Assembly (NCBI RefSeq): GCF_000784735.1
Contig: NZ_JSYG01000004.1
Span: forward strand, 124,001-188,000
Length of the DNA stretch: 64,000 nucleotides
Direction of reading: 5' to 3'
Source: Dickeya undicola
Lineage (GTDB): Bacteria > Pseudomonadota > Gammaproteobacteria > Enterobacterales > Enterobacteriaceae
Positions within the stretch are counted from its first letter, which is position 1. Every line of letters begins with the position of its first letter. The notes under the pieces were generated by a model. That model was given only the letters and a program-made list of their open reading frames with translations. It was not told the DNA's origin and did no database searches. Of the stretch, positions 25,768 through 34,173 are shown piece after piece. A program made the position numbers and the translations under genes.

Positions 25768-28700
25768 TTAATTGCTCTCTGAACTTATGCTGAATGACTT
25801 AGGAACCTCGCCAGCGCAATATATCTGCCATGCCTGACGCATCGCTTTTTCAAAATAAATAGATGGTGAATCCACAGAATAAATTTTGGCTGCCATAACG
25901 CTACGCATTCTGGCCCTGAACTCGCTTAACTTATCCAGCGAACCACTCCAATATCGCGCTTTCTCTACCAATTCATCGTCATTCTGTGCAATGAATTCAT
26001 CCAATCCCAAAATCCGCATAATTGCACTACTTTGTCTTGATGGGATAGAGTCACCCTCACGGGTTAATACAGGTACCCCCATCCAAGACGCATGACCGAT
26101 CGTTGTGCCGCCGGTATACGGATAAGTATCTAAAAGAATATCTACCTCATGGTGCATTCTCAGATATTCCTGTAAGCCAGTACGCATACGGAATACTAAC
26201 TGTTCATATCTCACACCTAGCTCAAGCAACTTCTTGCGCAAATAATCTATTGTCTCCTGACCCGTCATATAGCCAATAATCAACCTAGAGTCTGGCAATG
26301 CAACCAGAATTTTTGCCCACGATGCGAGATTTTCATCACAAATCTTCTGTGGACGATTAAAACTGGCAAAAGTCAGATAACCATTGGTCAATGCAGGCAA
26401 CCCATTAACATCAGGGCTGTTCTTATCCGGCTCAAAGAATTTTATCGATGGCATACTGATAGTTTTTTCTATCAAATAAGCATCCAGATTACTCTTCATG
26501 AGGAAATGCTCATCAAGCAGAATGTAGTCAACCGTCTTCATCCCCGTGGTGCCGGGATATCCTATCCAGGTCATCTGGATCGGCGCAGGCTTCAGTGCCA
26601 AAACCGGCAGACGGTTATATGCTGTATGGCCGGATAGATCGATCAGAATGTCGATCTCATCCTGATTAATAAGTTTCGCCAGTTCAAGCTCACCCATCTT
26701 GTCAACATCATGCCAGCCAGCCGCAGTCTGTTTTAGGCTGTCAGCCTTTGCATCGTTACGTTGAAAACTTGAGTAGGCATAAAGCGAAAACACATTTCTA
26801 TCAAGCGAATTCCAGATAGGCTCTAAAAAATTTGTCACCGGGTGATCGCCAAAATCACCAGAAATAAAGCCTATACGTAATGGCCGATGGGGATCTTTAT
26901 TGATTGAATAGGCAAACTGACAGTGATGACGAGCTGCGGCTTCTTCCACTCGTTGACCAAATATCAGGTGCTCTTGAAACAACGCTTGCGGCGTTATACT
27001 GATATCGTGCGACAAGCCCAGCAACAAATTACTATATAAATGGAACGCATGTGGCATCAATTCAATAGTCTTACGGTGATACTTAATGGCATCCTTACGT
27101 CCCAGATTATGACACACCATCCCCATATGACTGATAAAGTTGGGATTCTCTGGATCAATCTGTAGTGCTTTCTCCATACACAAAAATGCTGCATCAAGAC
27201 TATGGGTGATATTTAATAGTACGGCCAGTGTATCCCACGCCAGTCCTTTGCGCTTATCACAACGTAATACTTTTCTGGTTAGCGCCATACCTTGATGCAA
27301 TTCGTTCTTTTTCCAGAAGCACACCGCCAGATCAACATAAAAATCCCAGTTGAACGGCATCAGAGATATTGCCCGAGTAATCACTCCCATTGCACCATCA
27401 AAATCGCCGGTACGAACATAGGTGTTTACAAAGGGATACCAGACCCCCAGATTGTCGGGATAAGTACTGATAATCTCTTGCGTTCGTGCTCTGACCTCTG
27501 CAAACTGCCCCAGAGCAGTTAGTCGATCAAGTTCTTCGTACACTTTCCGACTGAGTGGATTTTTATCCTGCTGCTTATTCTTTTTATGCACTGCCGATTT
27601 TTCCGGCTCAACAAAACCGCCAGCATTGGTTTCACTGGTGTACATCACCAGAGACTGAATATAAACAGCAACCTGCCGGGCATCCGCATTAACAATCGCT
27701 TCCTGCAAGTAATCTCGCCATGCGCGTGAAGTGCCCCATACCACACCTTTATTACGCAGCGCCCAAAGCTGGCTATAAAATACCCTATCTTTACTCAGGC
27801 TCGATGATGACAGTTGTTGCAGGAACTGCCGTTCATCACTATCAAGCGACACTGTCTCATGCCAGAAATTGAATGCCAGATCGGTCGTGGCAATACCGGG
27901 TAAACCGGTCAATATTTTATGCTTACTGTTCCGGTAAGGACAATTTCCTATCCGCGTGTAAATACCGCTGATCCCTTTCACAAACAAGTTTTTCAATGCG
28001 ATCAATACATCCTGCTGGTGATTCTCGGACTCCTTTTCCGGTAAACGGGTATTAAAGACCAATTGTTCCAACGTCAAACTGGCAGGCCAGGCCTCCCCCA
28101 ACGTATCCAAAATACTTAATACTAGCGGGTTTTCCGTACTGATGGTTTCTCCAGTACCGGACGTGTGGGCATTCAACGTACTGCCATTACTTGCCATAAC
28201 ACGTTGAAAATTACCAGCCCAGTTCAAGTCCGCCAGCTTTGTCAGATCAGGTTCAGACAGAATATCCCCTGCTCTCGTCTGTGGTATCAGCATACTGAAA
28301 CGCTGAGAACGGTTAACCGCAAAATCGAGGTATTGCTGGCGCAGATAGGTGGTGTTTTCAGGGCAAATCGTCTCGTGCAAACGCGAAACCTGATCGCCGT
28401 AATGCCCAGCTAGTTCTGTGTAAGCACGAACATCGCCGACATAGGCAAAGCCGGTTTGGGTAATCTGTGAATAGAAATCAACGAAGTAACAAGGCTGATG
28501 CAGCCCCTGTAAATAATGCAGCGCAAAATCTACATCAGACTGTTTTTCAGCTTGTTCAATAAAGGCTTTCAGCGCTGCATTCTGGGGATTGTCTGGAGCA
28601 GTTCCTAACGACAGATAGGTCAGCATCGCTCGGGCACTGGATTGTGCCGTCTTTTCATCATTGGCAAGACTGCTGTGAAGCTGAATGGCATCTCGCAGAA

Positions 28701-29217
28701 TCTCGCCAGTTTTCCACCCCGGATACGTATTGTAGCAATAGCAGACCATGCCTTCTGCAGTCAGGTGCTCACTGCAGAAACGCAGCAATGCCTCTCGCGT
28801 TTCACCACCAATAAGACTAAACAGCCCGTGGATAATGATATAATCGAATTTCCCAGGATCACAAGCCAGCAGAGATTCGAGGTCCAGGGCAAATAATGCA
28901 ATACTATCCAGCTCCAGCTGTTTTATCAGTGCATTGCCTTTTTCAATGTGCTCCGCATCAAGATCAACACCAACAGACTGCGACTGCGGATTCGCAAGCG
29001 CAAAAGGCAGTAAATTGCCACCATCTTTACACCCAATTTCCAGCACACGCGCTGCTTCTGGCGCAGCCGACCTGACACCGTAAAGATGTGCAGTGGCCTG
29101 AAGATGGAAAGGTGCAGAGTAAGGAATGGGAGGCGTTATCGAACTCAATGGAATTTTACCAGTATCTTCACCCAGGTCGTCATTATTCGCTAAAGGCTGT
29201 GTATCTGGCATGGTCAC
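25768..29217 (-). CDS. Methyltransferase-TPR-GT41 (O-GlcNAc transferase-like) fusion protein
   Basis: A 1149-residue multidomain protein, first in the island and directly downstream of fliC. Residues 35-180 are a class I methyltransferase (SAM motif VLEIGCKDGG at 58-67; FDYIIIHGLFSLI). About 220-470 resembles the methyltransferase regulatory and winged-helix part seen in some protein lysine methyltransferases. About 555-770 has TPR-like helical repeats (AISLMPFNWDFYVDLAVCFWKK, ALQIDPENPNFISHMG). From about 785 to 1130 is a SPINDLY/OGT-type GT41 domain: ISGDFGDHPV with His792, APIQMTWIGYPGTTG, FNRPQKI with Lys958, and LDTYPYTGGTTIGHASWMGVPVLT. The start is GTG 29217 behind GAAGGA; an ATG two codons on is possible. 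Flagellin is the most likely substrate; methylation of protein or glycan is open. Confidence 0.85.
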   Translation of the reverse strand: MTMPDTQPLANNDDLGEDTGKIPLSSITPPIPYSAPFHLQATAHLYGVRSAAPEAARVLEIGCKDGGNLLPFALANPQSQSVGVDLDAEHIEKGNALIKQLELDSIALFALDLESLLACDPGKFDYIIIHGLFSLIGGETREALLRFCSEHLTAEGMVCYCYNTYPGWKTGEILRDAIQLHSSLANDEKTAQSSARAMLTYLSLGTAPDNPQNAALKAFIEQAEKQSDVDFALHYLQGLHQPCYFVDFYSQITQTGFAYVGDVRAYTELAGHYGDQVSRLHETICPENTTYLRQQYLDFAVNRSQRFSMLIPQTRAGDILSEPDLTKLADLNWAGNFQRVMASNGSTLNAHTSGTGETISTENPLVLSILDTLGEAWPASLTLEQLVFNTRLPEKESENHQQDVLIALKNLFVKGISGIYTRIGNCPYRNSKHKILTGLPGIATTDLAFNFWHETVSLDSDERQFLQQLSSSSLSKDRVFYSQLWALRNKGVVWGTSRAWRDYLQEAIVNADARQVAVYIQSLVMYTSETNAGGFVEPEKSAVHKKNKQQDKNPLSRKVYEELDRLTALGQFAEVRARTQEIISTYPDNLGVWYPFVNTYVRTGDFDGAMGVITRAISLMPFNWDFYVDLAVCFWKKNELHQGMALTRKVLRCDKRKGLAWDTLAVLLNITHSLDAAFLCMEKALQIDPENPNFISHMGMVCHNLGRKDAIKYHRKTIELMPHAFHLYSNLLLGLSHDISITPQALFQEHLIFGQRVEEAAARHHCQFAYSINKDPHRPLRIGFISGDFGDHPVTNFLEPIWNSLDRNVFSLYAYSSFQRNDAKADSLKQTAAGWHDVDKMGELELAKLINQDEIDILIDLSGHTAYNRLPVLALKPAPIQMTWIGYPGTTGMKTVDYILLDEHFLMKSNLDAYLIEKTISMPSIKFFEPDKNSPDVNGLPALTNGYLTFASFNRPQKICDENLASWAKILVALPDSRLIIGYMTGQETIDYLRKKLLELGVRYEQLVFRMRTGLQEYLRMHHEVDILLDTYPYTGGTTIGHASWMGVPVLTREGDSIPSRQSSAIMRILGLDEFIAQNDDELVEKARYWSGSLDKLSEFRARMRSVMAAKIYSVDSPSIYFEKAMRQAWQIYCAGEVPKSFSISSESN

Positions 29218-29383
29218 AAGAAATATCCTTCAATACTTTATACGGAGATAAAATTGTTTGTAGTATATAAGAAAACGCTTTTCACCAATCCTCTGAGGAT
29301 CAAAATATAACTTCCCTATTTCGTCGATTAAGAAGCCGACTTTTATTCCAATTAATTCACTTATCCGAACTGTGTCACAAAAT

Positions 29384-29412
29384 AAAAAAACCAACCCCGA
29401 GGGGTTGGTTTT
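29384..29412 (-). terminator. fliC terminator
   Basis: AACCAACCCC-(TC)-GGGGTTGG stem on the minus strand followed by seven T, 25 bases after the fliC stop. It separates fliC from the modification genes, which therefore need read-through or their own promoter. Confidence 0.92.
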
Positions 29413-29437
29413 CAATTCGAGACTGCGTAAACAGAGA

Positions 29438-30280
29438 TTACTGCAGCAGTTTCAGAACAGTCTGCGGTACCTGGTTAGCCTGAGCCAGTACAGAAGTACC
29501 AGCCTGCTGCAGAATCTGCGCACGGCTCATGTTAGATACTTCAGTTGCATAATCAGCATCCTGGATACGGCTACGAGCGCTGCTCAGGTTGTTGATGGTG
29601 TTGCTCAGGTTGTCGATGGTAGACTGGAAGCGGTTCAGTGTCGCACCGATGTTCGCTTTAGCGGTATTGACGGTCTGCAGAGCAGTATCAATTGCCGCAA
29701 CCAGTGCAGTAGCACCTGCAGCGGTAGACACGTCGGTGTTGGTAGTTGTGATACCCAGACCGCCTGCAGTGGCGTTGATCAGTGCAGAGCTGCCAACAGA
29801 GATGGCATCGTTAGAAGTGGTGCCGGCGCCAACCTGGATGTTGAAACCGGTAGCGGTAACCGAACCGTCCAGCAGCGCTTTGCCGTTGAAGTTTGCGCTG
29901 GCAGCAACACGGTTGATTTCGTCAACACGACGGTTAATTTCAGTCTGGATTGCAGAACGGTCGTTAGTACCGTTGGTGTCGTTCGCTGCCTGTACGGCCA
30001 GCTCACGGATACGCTGCAGGTTGTCGTTGATGGTGTCCAGGTTACCTTCAGCGGTCTGTACCAGAGACACACCGTCGTTGGCGTTTTTGGAAGCCTGAGT
30101 CAGACCTTTGATCTGAGCAGTCATGCCGTTAACGATACCAGAACCTGCGGCGTTGTCTTTGGCGCTGTTGATAGCCAGGCCAGAGGACAGACGTTCGATA
30201 GCAGTCTGCAGAGAGGATTGAGATTTGTTCAGGTTGGTCTGGGCCAACAGCGACATACTATTAGTATTAATGACTGCCAT
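29438..30280 (-). CDS. fliC: Flagellin FliC
   Basis: A 280-residue flagellin, much shorter than E. coli FliC (498). The conserved N-terminal (MAVINTNSMSLLAQTNLNKSQ) and C-terminal (SRIQDADYATEVSNMSRAQI...VLKLLQ) D0/D1 helices are complete; the central D2/D3 region is reduced to about 80 Ser/Thr/Ala-rich residues, the natural place for O-linked sugars. The flg22-type plant-recognised segment is residues 29-50 and keeps Asp42 and Gly46 but has Asn43 and Ser47. Exported by the flagellar type III system with FliS as chaperone. A perfect-spacing sigma-28 promoter lies 70-97 bases upstream and a terminator follows. Confidence 0.98.
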   Translation of the reverse strand: MAVINTNSMSLLAQTNLNKSQSSLQTAIERLSSGLAINSAKDNAAGSGIVNGMTAQIKGLTQASKNANDGVSLVQTAEGNLDTINDNLQRIRELAVQAANDTNGTNDRSAIQTEINRRVDEINRVAASANFNGKALLDGSVTATGFNIQVGAGTTSNDAISVGSSALINATAGGLGITTTNTDVSTAAGATALVAAIDTALQTVNTAKANIGATLNRFQSTIDNLSNTINNLSSARSRIQDADYATEVSNMSRAQILQQAGTSVLAQANQVPQTVLKLLQ

Positions 30281-30349
30281 AATTATATTCCTTTCATCAC
30301 TATTAATGGGGATGGGCTGTTGCCCCCGGTGTCATCACCGTCACTAACT

Positions 30350-30376
30350 GTATCGGCCGGGGTAAAACAACCTTTA
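30350..30376 (-). promoter_or_regulatory. Sigma-28 promoter of fliC
   Basis: On the minus strand TAAAGGTT (30376-30369), an 11-base spacer and GCCGATAC (30357-30350) match the FliA consensus TAAAGTTT-N11-GCCGATAA at 14 of 16 positions. Confidence 0.93.
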
Positions 30377-30960
30377 GTTTTTTTTTGAAATTTTCGTTCT
30401 CCCCCCAAAAAACCTGTCCGGCAAGGACTTACAGCAAAGAAAATAATGAACGGAAACAACTGGCAGAGAATGTGATAACCGGTCGCGCCATACCAACCAC
30501 TACAGGCCATAGAATGTAATGAGGCAAGTAAGTGCCATCGTCACCGTGCTTATCAAACATCATGCGTCAGCCATAGGCAACGCGGTGACGCATGAAAAGC
30601 GCCGACTTCACCCTCTCTAATATGTACATTCTCTTACTATACTTATATAAAGTATCTGGCGCATCGCTCCTGGCCTACTGACAAGGCGTAATGAAGGTTC
30701 CATCACATGCAAACCAACATAACCGTCATGTGTCAGGTATGGCACCAACCAGTGGATACGCGACTCTAAGCATCTAACATTCAGCCAGCCAAACGGATTC
30801 AGGCAACACATTCAATACCATTAGCAAGTCGAAACGCGCCCGATTACCGCTATTGTTCCCAGCAGCATATGCATCGTGCCGGGACTAAATCCTGCAGATG
30901 GTTATGCCGCTATGGAAATCAGGGAGGATAACGATTACGCTGAAATTTACATTACGTCTG
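30377..30960. other. fliC-fliD divergent intergenic region
   Basis: About 580 bases lie between the two divergent sigma-28 promoters, which are unusually far apart. I see no gene, repeat or RNA element that I can support. Confidence 0.5.
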
Positions 30961-30987
30961 TAAACTTTTCGGATACAGTGCCGATAA
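30961..30987 (+). promoter_or_regulatory. Sigma-28 promoter of fliDST
   Basis: TAAACTTT-N11-GCCGATAA differs from the FliA consensus at one base. It lies 38 bases before the fliD ATG. Confidence 0.95.
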
Positions 30988-31024
30988 GACTGTCAGTTCA
31001 CAATTTAAACGGAAGGGTATCTCT

Positions 31025-32482
31025 ATGGCTACGACGGTTAGCAGTAACTCAGACATTATCTCATCGATAGGTATGAACTTGGGTACCTCTGTTAGTGGTT
31101 CTTCGCTTGACCTGAGTTCACTGCTCACCAAGCTGCAAACCGTCGAAGAGCAGCGGTTGACACCTTATAACAACAAGCAAACCAGTCTGAGTAAACAAGC
31201 GACAGCGTATAGCGCTGTCGAAGCATCGATGAAGAGCCTGCAAAGTGCAACGACCACGTTGCAGAACATGAAGAGTATCACGTCAACAGCGGTGACCAGT
31301 ACCAATACTGCATTTAGTGCCACCACCGACAGCACAGCAGTTGCAGGTACTTACAGTATCTTCGTCAATAACCTTGCCCAAGCACAGTCGCAAATATCTG
31401 GCTCTTTTAGCAGTGCATCCACTGCTCTGGTATCAGGTGGCACTTCCAGTACCAGCAGTACGATCACCATCACTCAGACCAGCCAGTCCACGCCCCTGAC
31501 GATTACGCTGACCGATGATAAAACATCGTTAAATGATATTCGTGATGCCATTAACAATGCAGGTGGTAGCGTCAGTGCCAGTATCATTAACAACGGCACC
31601 AGCAACTACCTGATGCTGACAGCAAAAGATACCGGTACGCAATCTGCGATGAATATCTCGGTAAGCGGTAATCTGTCCAGTTCACTGGGTAGTTTTACTG
31701 AACAGGTTGCCGCCAAAGATGCGTCCTTCACGCTTAACGGCATGTCGGTAACCAGCCAGAGTAATACCGTAACTACTGCTATTAGTGGTGTAACGCTGAA
31801 TCTGAAAGCGGCGTCAGCGACAGGCTCTTCGGCTGAAAGCCTGACTATTTCCTCAGATGTTACCAGTACGAAACAAGCGATCCAGAATTGGGTCACGGCT
31901 TATAACAACGTGCTGAGCACCATCAAGACTCAGACTAATTACACTGCCCCGACAGCAGATGAACAAAGTAGTGGTAGCCAATCCTCCAGTAATGGTGCAC
32001 TGGTTGGTGATAGTACTGTTCGTACCATTCAGCGCCAGTTACAAAGCCTGATGACCAATCTACAGAGTGGTAGTGGTTCCCTGCATACCATGGCTGACCT
32101 GGGGATTACTCAAGATCCAACCAATGATGGCAAGCTACTTGTCGATGACACCAAACTGACCAATGCACTGAAAACCAGTTCCAGTAGCGTAACAACGTTT
32201 TTTACTGGCGACGGCAGCACCACTGGATTTGCAACTCAGGCGGGTAATTATCTGAGCCGGACCCTGGACTCGTCGGATGGTTTGATTAAATCGGCTCAGG
32301 CGAGCATCAAGACCAGTCAGGCTACTGTGACCAAACAGCTTACTAGTATTCAGGATAGCATTGATGCCACGATGAATCGTTACAAGACCCAGTTTACTCA
32401 ACTTAATACGTTGCTGGCCTCGTTGTCATCGACCAGTAGTTACCTGACACAGCAGTTTAATAAAACCAGCAGTTCAAGCTAA
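31025..32482 (+). CDS. fliD: Flagellar filament cap protein FliD
   Basis: A 485-residue cap protein (468 in E. coli) that caps the growing filament and folds incoming flagellin. The N-terminal D0 segment LDLSSLLTKLQTVEEQRLTPYNNKQTSLSKQATAYSAVEASMKSLQ and the C-terminal coiled coil YKTQFTQLNTLLASLSSTSSYLTQQF are typical; the middle is Ser/Thr-rich. GGAAGG precedes the ATG. First gene of fliDST under a near-consensus sigma-28 promoter. The Ser/Thr-rich surface could also be glycosylated, as is known for caps of some polar flagella. Confidence 0.97.
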   Translation: MATTVSSNSDIISSIGMNLGTSVSGSSLDLSSLLTKLQTVEEQRLTPYNNKQTSLSKQATAYSAVEASMKSLQSATTTLQNMKSITSTAVTSTNTAFSATTDSTAVAGTYSIFVNNLAQAQSQISGSFSSASTALVSGGTSSTSSTITITQTSQSTPLTITLTDDKTSLNDIRDAINNAGGSVSASIINNGTSNYLMLTAKDTGTQSAMNISVSGNLSSSLGSFTEQVAAKDASFTLNGMSVTSQSNTVTTAISGVTLNLKAASATGSSAESLTISSDVTSTKQAIQNWVTAYNNVLSTIKTQTNYTAPTADEQSSGSQSSSNGALVGDSTVRTIQRQLQSLMTNLQSGSGSLHTMADLGITQDPTNDGKLLVDDTKLTNALKTSSSSVTTFFTGDGSTTGFATQAGNYLSRTLDSSDGLIKSAQASIKTSQATVTKQLTSIQDSIDATMNRYKTQFTQLNTLLASLSSTSSYLTQQFNKTSSSS

Positions 32483-32495
32483 TTAAACCGGGTGA

Positions 32496-32530
32496 TGCGT
32501 GAAGTGCTGATTTACACGGCACTTCACGCA
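32496..32530 (+). other. Strong hairpin between fliD and fliS
   Basis: TGCGTGAAGTGC and GCACTTCACGCA are perfect 12-base arms around an 11-base loop, 14 bases after the fliD stop. There is no direct T run, so it may be a partial terminator or an RNA-processing or stability element that sets the fliD:fliST ratio. Confidence 0.7.
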
Positions 32531-32586
32531 GTGATGAAAATTATAGTCTTTTTATTTATTGTTAATCGGTTATCCAACGCATGGTC

Positions 32587-32997
32587 ATGTATAGAAAGAA
32601 TGTCAGTCAGGCTTATGCTCAGGTAGGTGTGGAAAGCGCGGTAATGAGCGCTAGCCCGCATCAACTGATTGTTATGTTATTTGACGGCACCAAGAGCGCG
32701 CTTGTCCGGGCAAGAATTCTTCTTGAACAAAATGACATCGTCGGAAAAGGGAATGCCCTTTCCAAAGCCATCGATATTATCAGTAATGGGTTGAAACTCG
32801 GACTGGATATGGAGAAAGGTGGAGAGCTGGCGGAGAACCTTTCCGATCTTTACGATTACATGGTGCGTCGGTTATTACACGCCAATATCAATAATGATTT
32901 GCAGGCGATCATAGAAGTGGAGACTCTCCTCAGTAATATTGCGGATGCCTGGAAACAAATTGGACCTGGTTATCAACCAACGACGGAAACGCGCTAA
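32587..32997 (+). CDS. fliS: Flagellin export chaperone FliS
   Basis: A 136-residue cytosolic chaperone, the same length as E. coli FliS, that binds the C-terminus of FliC to prevent early polymerisation. MYRKNVSQAYAQVGVESAVMSASPHQLIVMLFDG and YMVRRLLHANINND are family hallmarks. Start chosen at ATG 32587 by homology; an in-frame ATG two codons upstream (32581) is possible and neither has a strong ribosome site. Shares one base with fliT (TAATG). Confidence 0.96.
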   Translation: MYRKNVSQAYAQVGVESAVMSASPHQLIVMLFDGTKSALVRARILLEQNDIVGKGNALSKAIDIISNGLKLGLDMEKGGELAENLSDLYDYMVRRLLHANINNDLQAIIEVETLLSNIADAWKQIGPGYQPTTETR

Positions 32998-33359
32998 TGG
33001 AAAACCTCTCTCCATTACTCATTGAGTATCAGGGGTTACTCAAACTCATCCGAAACATCAAGGCCATGGCGCTTAATGGATTATGGGATGATGTTGTCGA
33101 ACAGGAAATAATTTATATCCAGTCAATAGAGAGAATCAGCCAGATTACCGTTCCTGCCAATATTCCAAGTACCATACAATTACAGTTCCGGCAGCTTCTG
33201 CAGGACATACTGGATACGGAATCGCAGGTGAAAGAACTGCTGCAAAACAGGATGCAGGAACTGGCGGTACTTATCCAACAGTCACAAAATCAAAAATCGA
33301 TTAACAACACTTATGCTGAGTTTTCCAGCGATATACTCCCGGGAAAACCGCAATCCTGA
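32997..33359 (+). CDS. fliT: Flagellar chaperone FliT
   Basis: A 120-residue helical protein in the place and of the length of FliT (121 in E. coli), the export chaperone of FliD that also inhibits FlhDC. Sequence similarity is modest (LLIEYQGLLKLIRNIKAMALNGLWDDVVEQEIIYIQSIE), but the position after fliS with overlapping TAATG is decisive. An intrinsic terminator follows. Confidence 0.88.
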   Translation: MENLSPLLIEYQGLLKLIRNIKAMALNGLWDDVVEQEIIYIQSIERISQITVPANIPSTIQLQFRQLLQDILDTESQVKELLQNRMQELAVLIQQSQNQKSINNTYAEFSSDILPGKPQS

Positions 33360-33381
33360 CTACTACCACGTCAATATGAAT

Positions 33382-33411
33382 GAGCCCGGCTTACCTGAAC
33401 GGGCTCTTTTT
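33382..33411 (+). terminator. fliDST terminator
   Basis: GAGCCCG at 33382-33388 pairs with CGGGCTC at 33400-33406, followed by TTTTT. It ends the fliDST operon. Confidence 0.9.
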
Positions 33412-33526
33412 ACATAAAAATCAGGGCGAATAACCACGAGTTATTCACCCTTTCCTCAGGCTCTTCATTGAAGACCACAATGATTCAAATATAAAAATCA
33501 ATACCGGACAGCGCTTTTCCTGCCGG

Positions 33527-33841
33527 TTATATCGTCATATTCATGACTTCCTGGTAGGCTGAAACCAGTTTATTGCGCACCTGAACCCCCATTTGCAAAG
33601 CAATAGAGGCTTTCTGGTTGTCAACCATGACATCATTCAGCGCAACCCCTGGCTTACCCAACGTAAATGCTTCTGCCTGCGCTTGTGCCTGCGTGCGCGT
33701 TTCATTGATTTTTTCAAGCGCTGCTTTCAGCTCGCCAGCGAAACCAGACTGGGACGCAACGTTAGAATCCGCTCCACCGGCCGCTTTGGTTGCGGTAATC
33801 TGCATCTGCTGCAATACTGCGTCGATACCCTGAATAGACAT
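33527..33841 (-). CDS. fliE: Flagellar hook-basal body protein FliE
   Basis: A 104-residue protein, identical in length to E. coli FliE, which joins the MS ring to the proximal rod. MSIQGIDAVLQQMQ starts the protein and FTLGKPGVALNDVMVDNQKASIALQMGVQVRNKLVSAYQEVMNMTI is the conserved C-terminus. The frame is open 29 codons further, but GAGGAAG just before ATG 33841 and homology fix the start. Monocistronic and divergent from fliF. Confidence 0.97.
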   Translation of the reverse strand: MSIQGIDAVLQQMQITATKAAGGADSNVASQSGFAGELKAALEKINETRTQAQAQAEAFTLGKPGVALNDVMVDNQKASIALQMGVQVRNKLVSAYQEVMNMTI

Positions 33842-34173
33842 GCCTACTTCCTCAACTAAAGATTGAGAATGATATAAAAGCCCAATAAATGATAAACATA
33901 TGTAGATGTAGCGAACGAACTGCGCCATCAGCGTCGTTTATTTCACATACACCTCTTTACAGGTTCAATACGCTACCATATCCATAAAGTAGTAAATCGT
34001 ATAAATGACATTAAAAATGCCAGCTTATCGACCCATCAAATTTTCCGTAACGGAAAATAATGACATGCCGGTAAATGTAGGTGATGAGTTTTTATGATTG
34101 CGCAATCAGGGAGTTCTGTTTTGTTACGTTACAACGTTACCCATATCGTTCAGCAACCAGGCAGAGAAAGAGT
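33842..34173. promoter_or_regulatory. fliE-fliF divergent control region
   Basis: In enterobacteria this region carries the FlhDC-dependent promoters of fliE and fliF. I cannot place a confident FlhDC box. The clearest structure is the palindrome at 34040-34058 (ATTTTCCG-TAA-CGGAAAAT). Confidence 0.5.
34040..34058. repeat. Perfect palindrome in the fliE-fliF region
   Basis: ATTTTCCG and CGGAAAAT form perfect 8-base arms around TAA. It could be an operator for a regulator of the fliF operon; the protein is unknown. Confidence 0.6.

Noticed and set aside
20617-29217. The island as an O-antigen or capsule locus.
   Set aside because: No wzx, wzy or polymerase/flippase gene is present, and it lies between fliA and fliC; a flagellin role is more economical.
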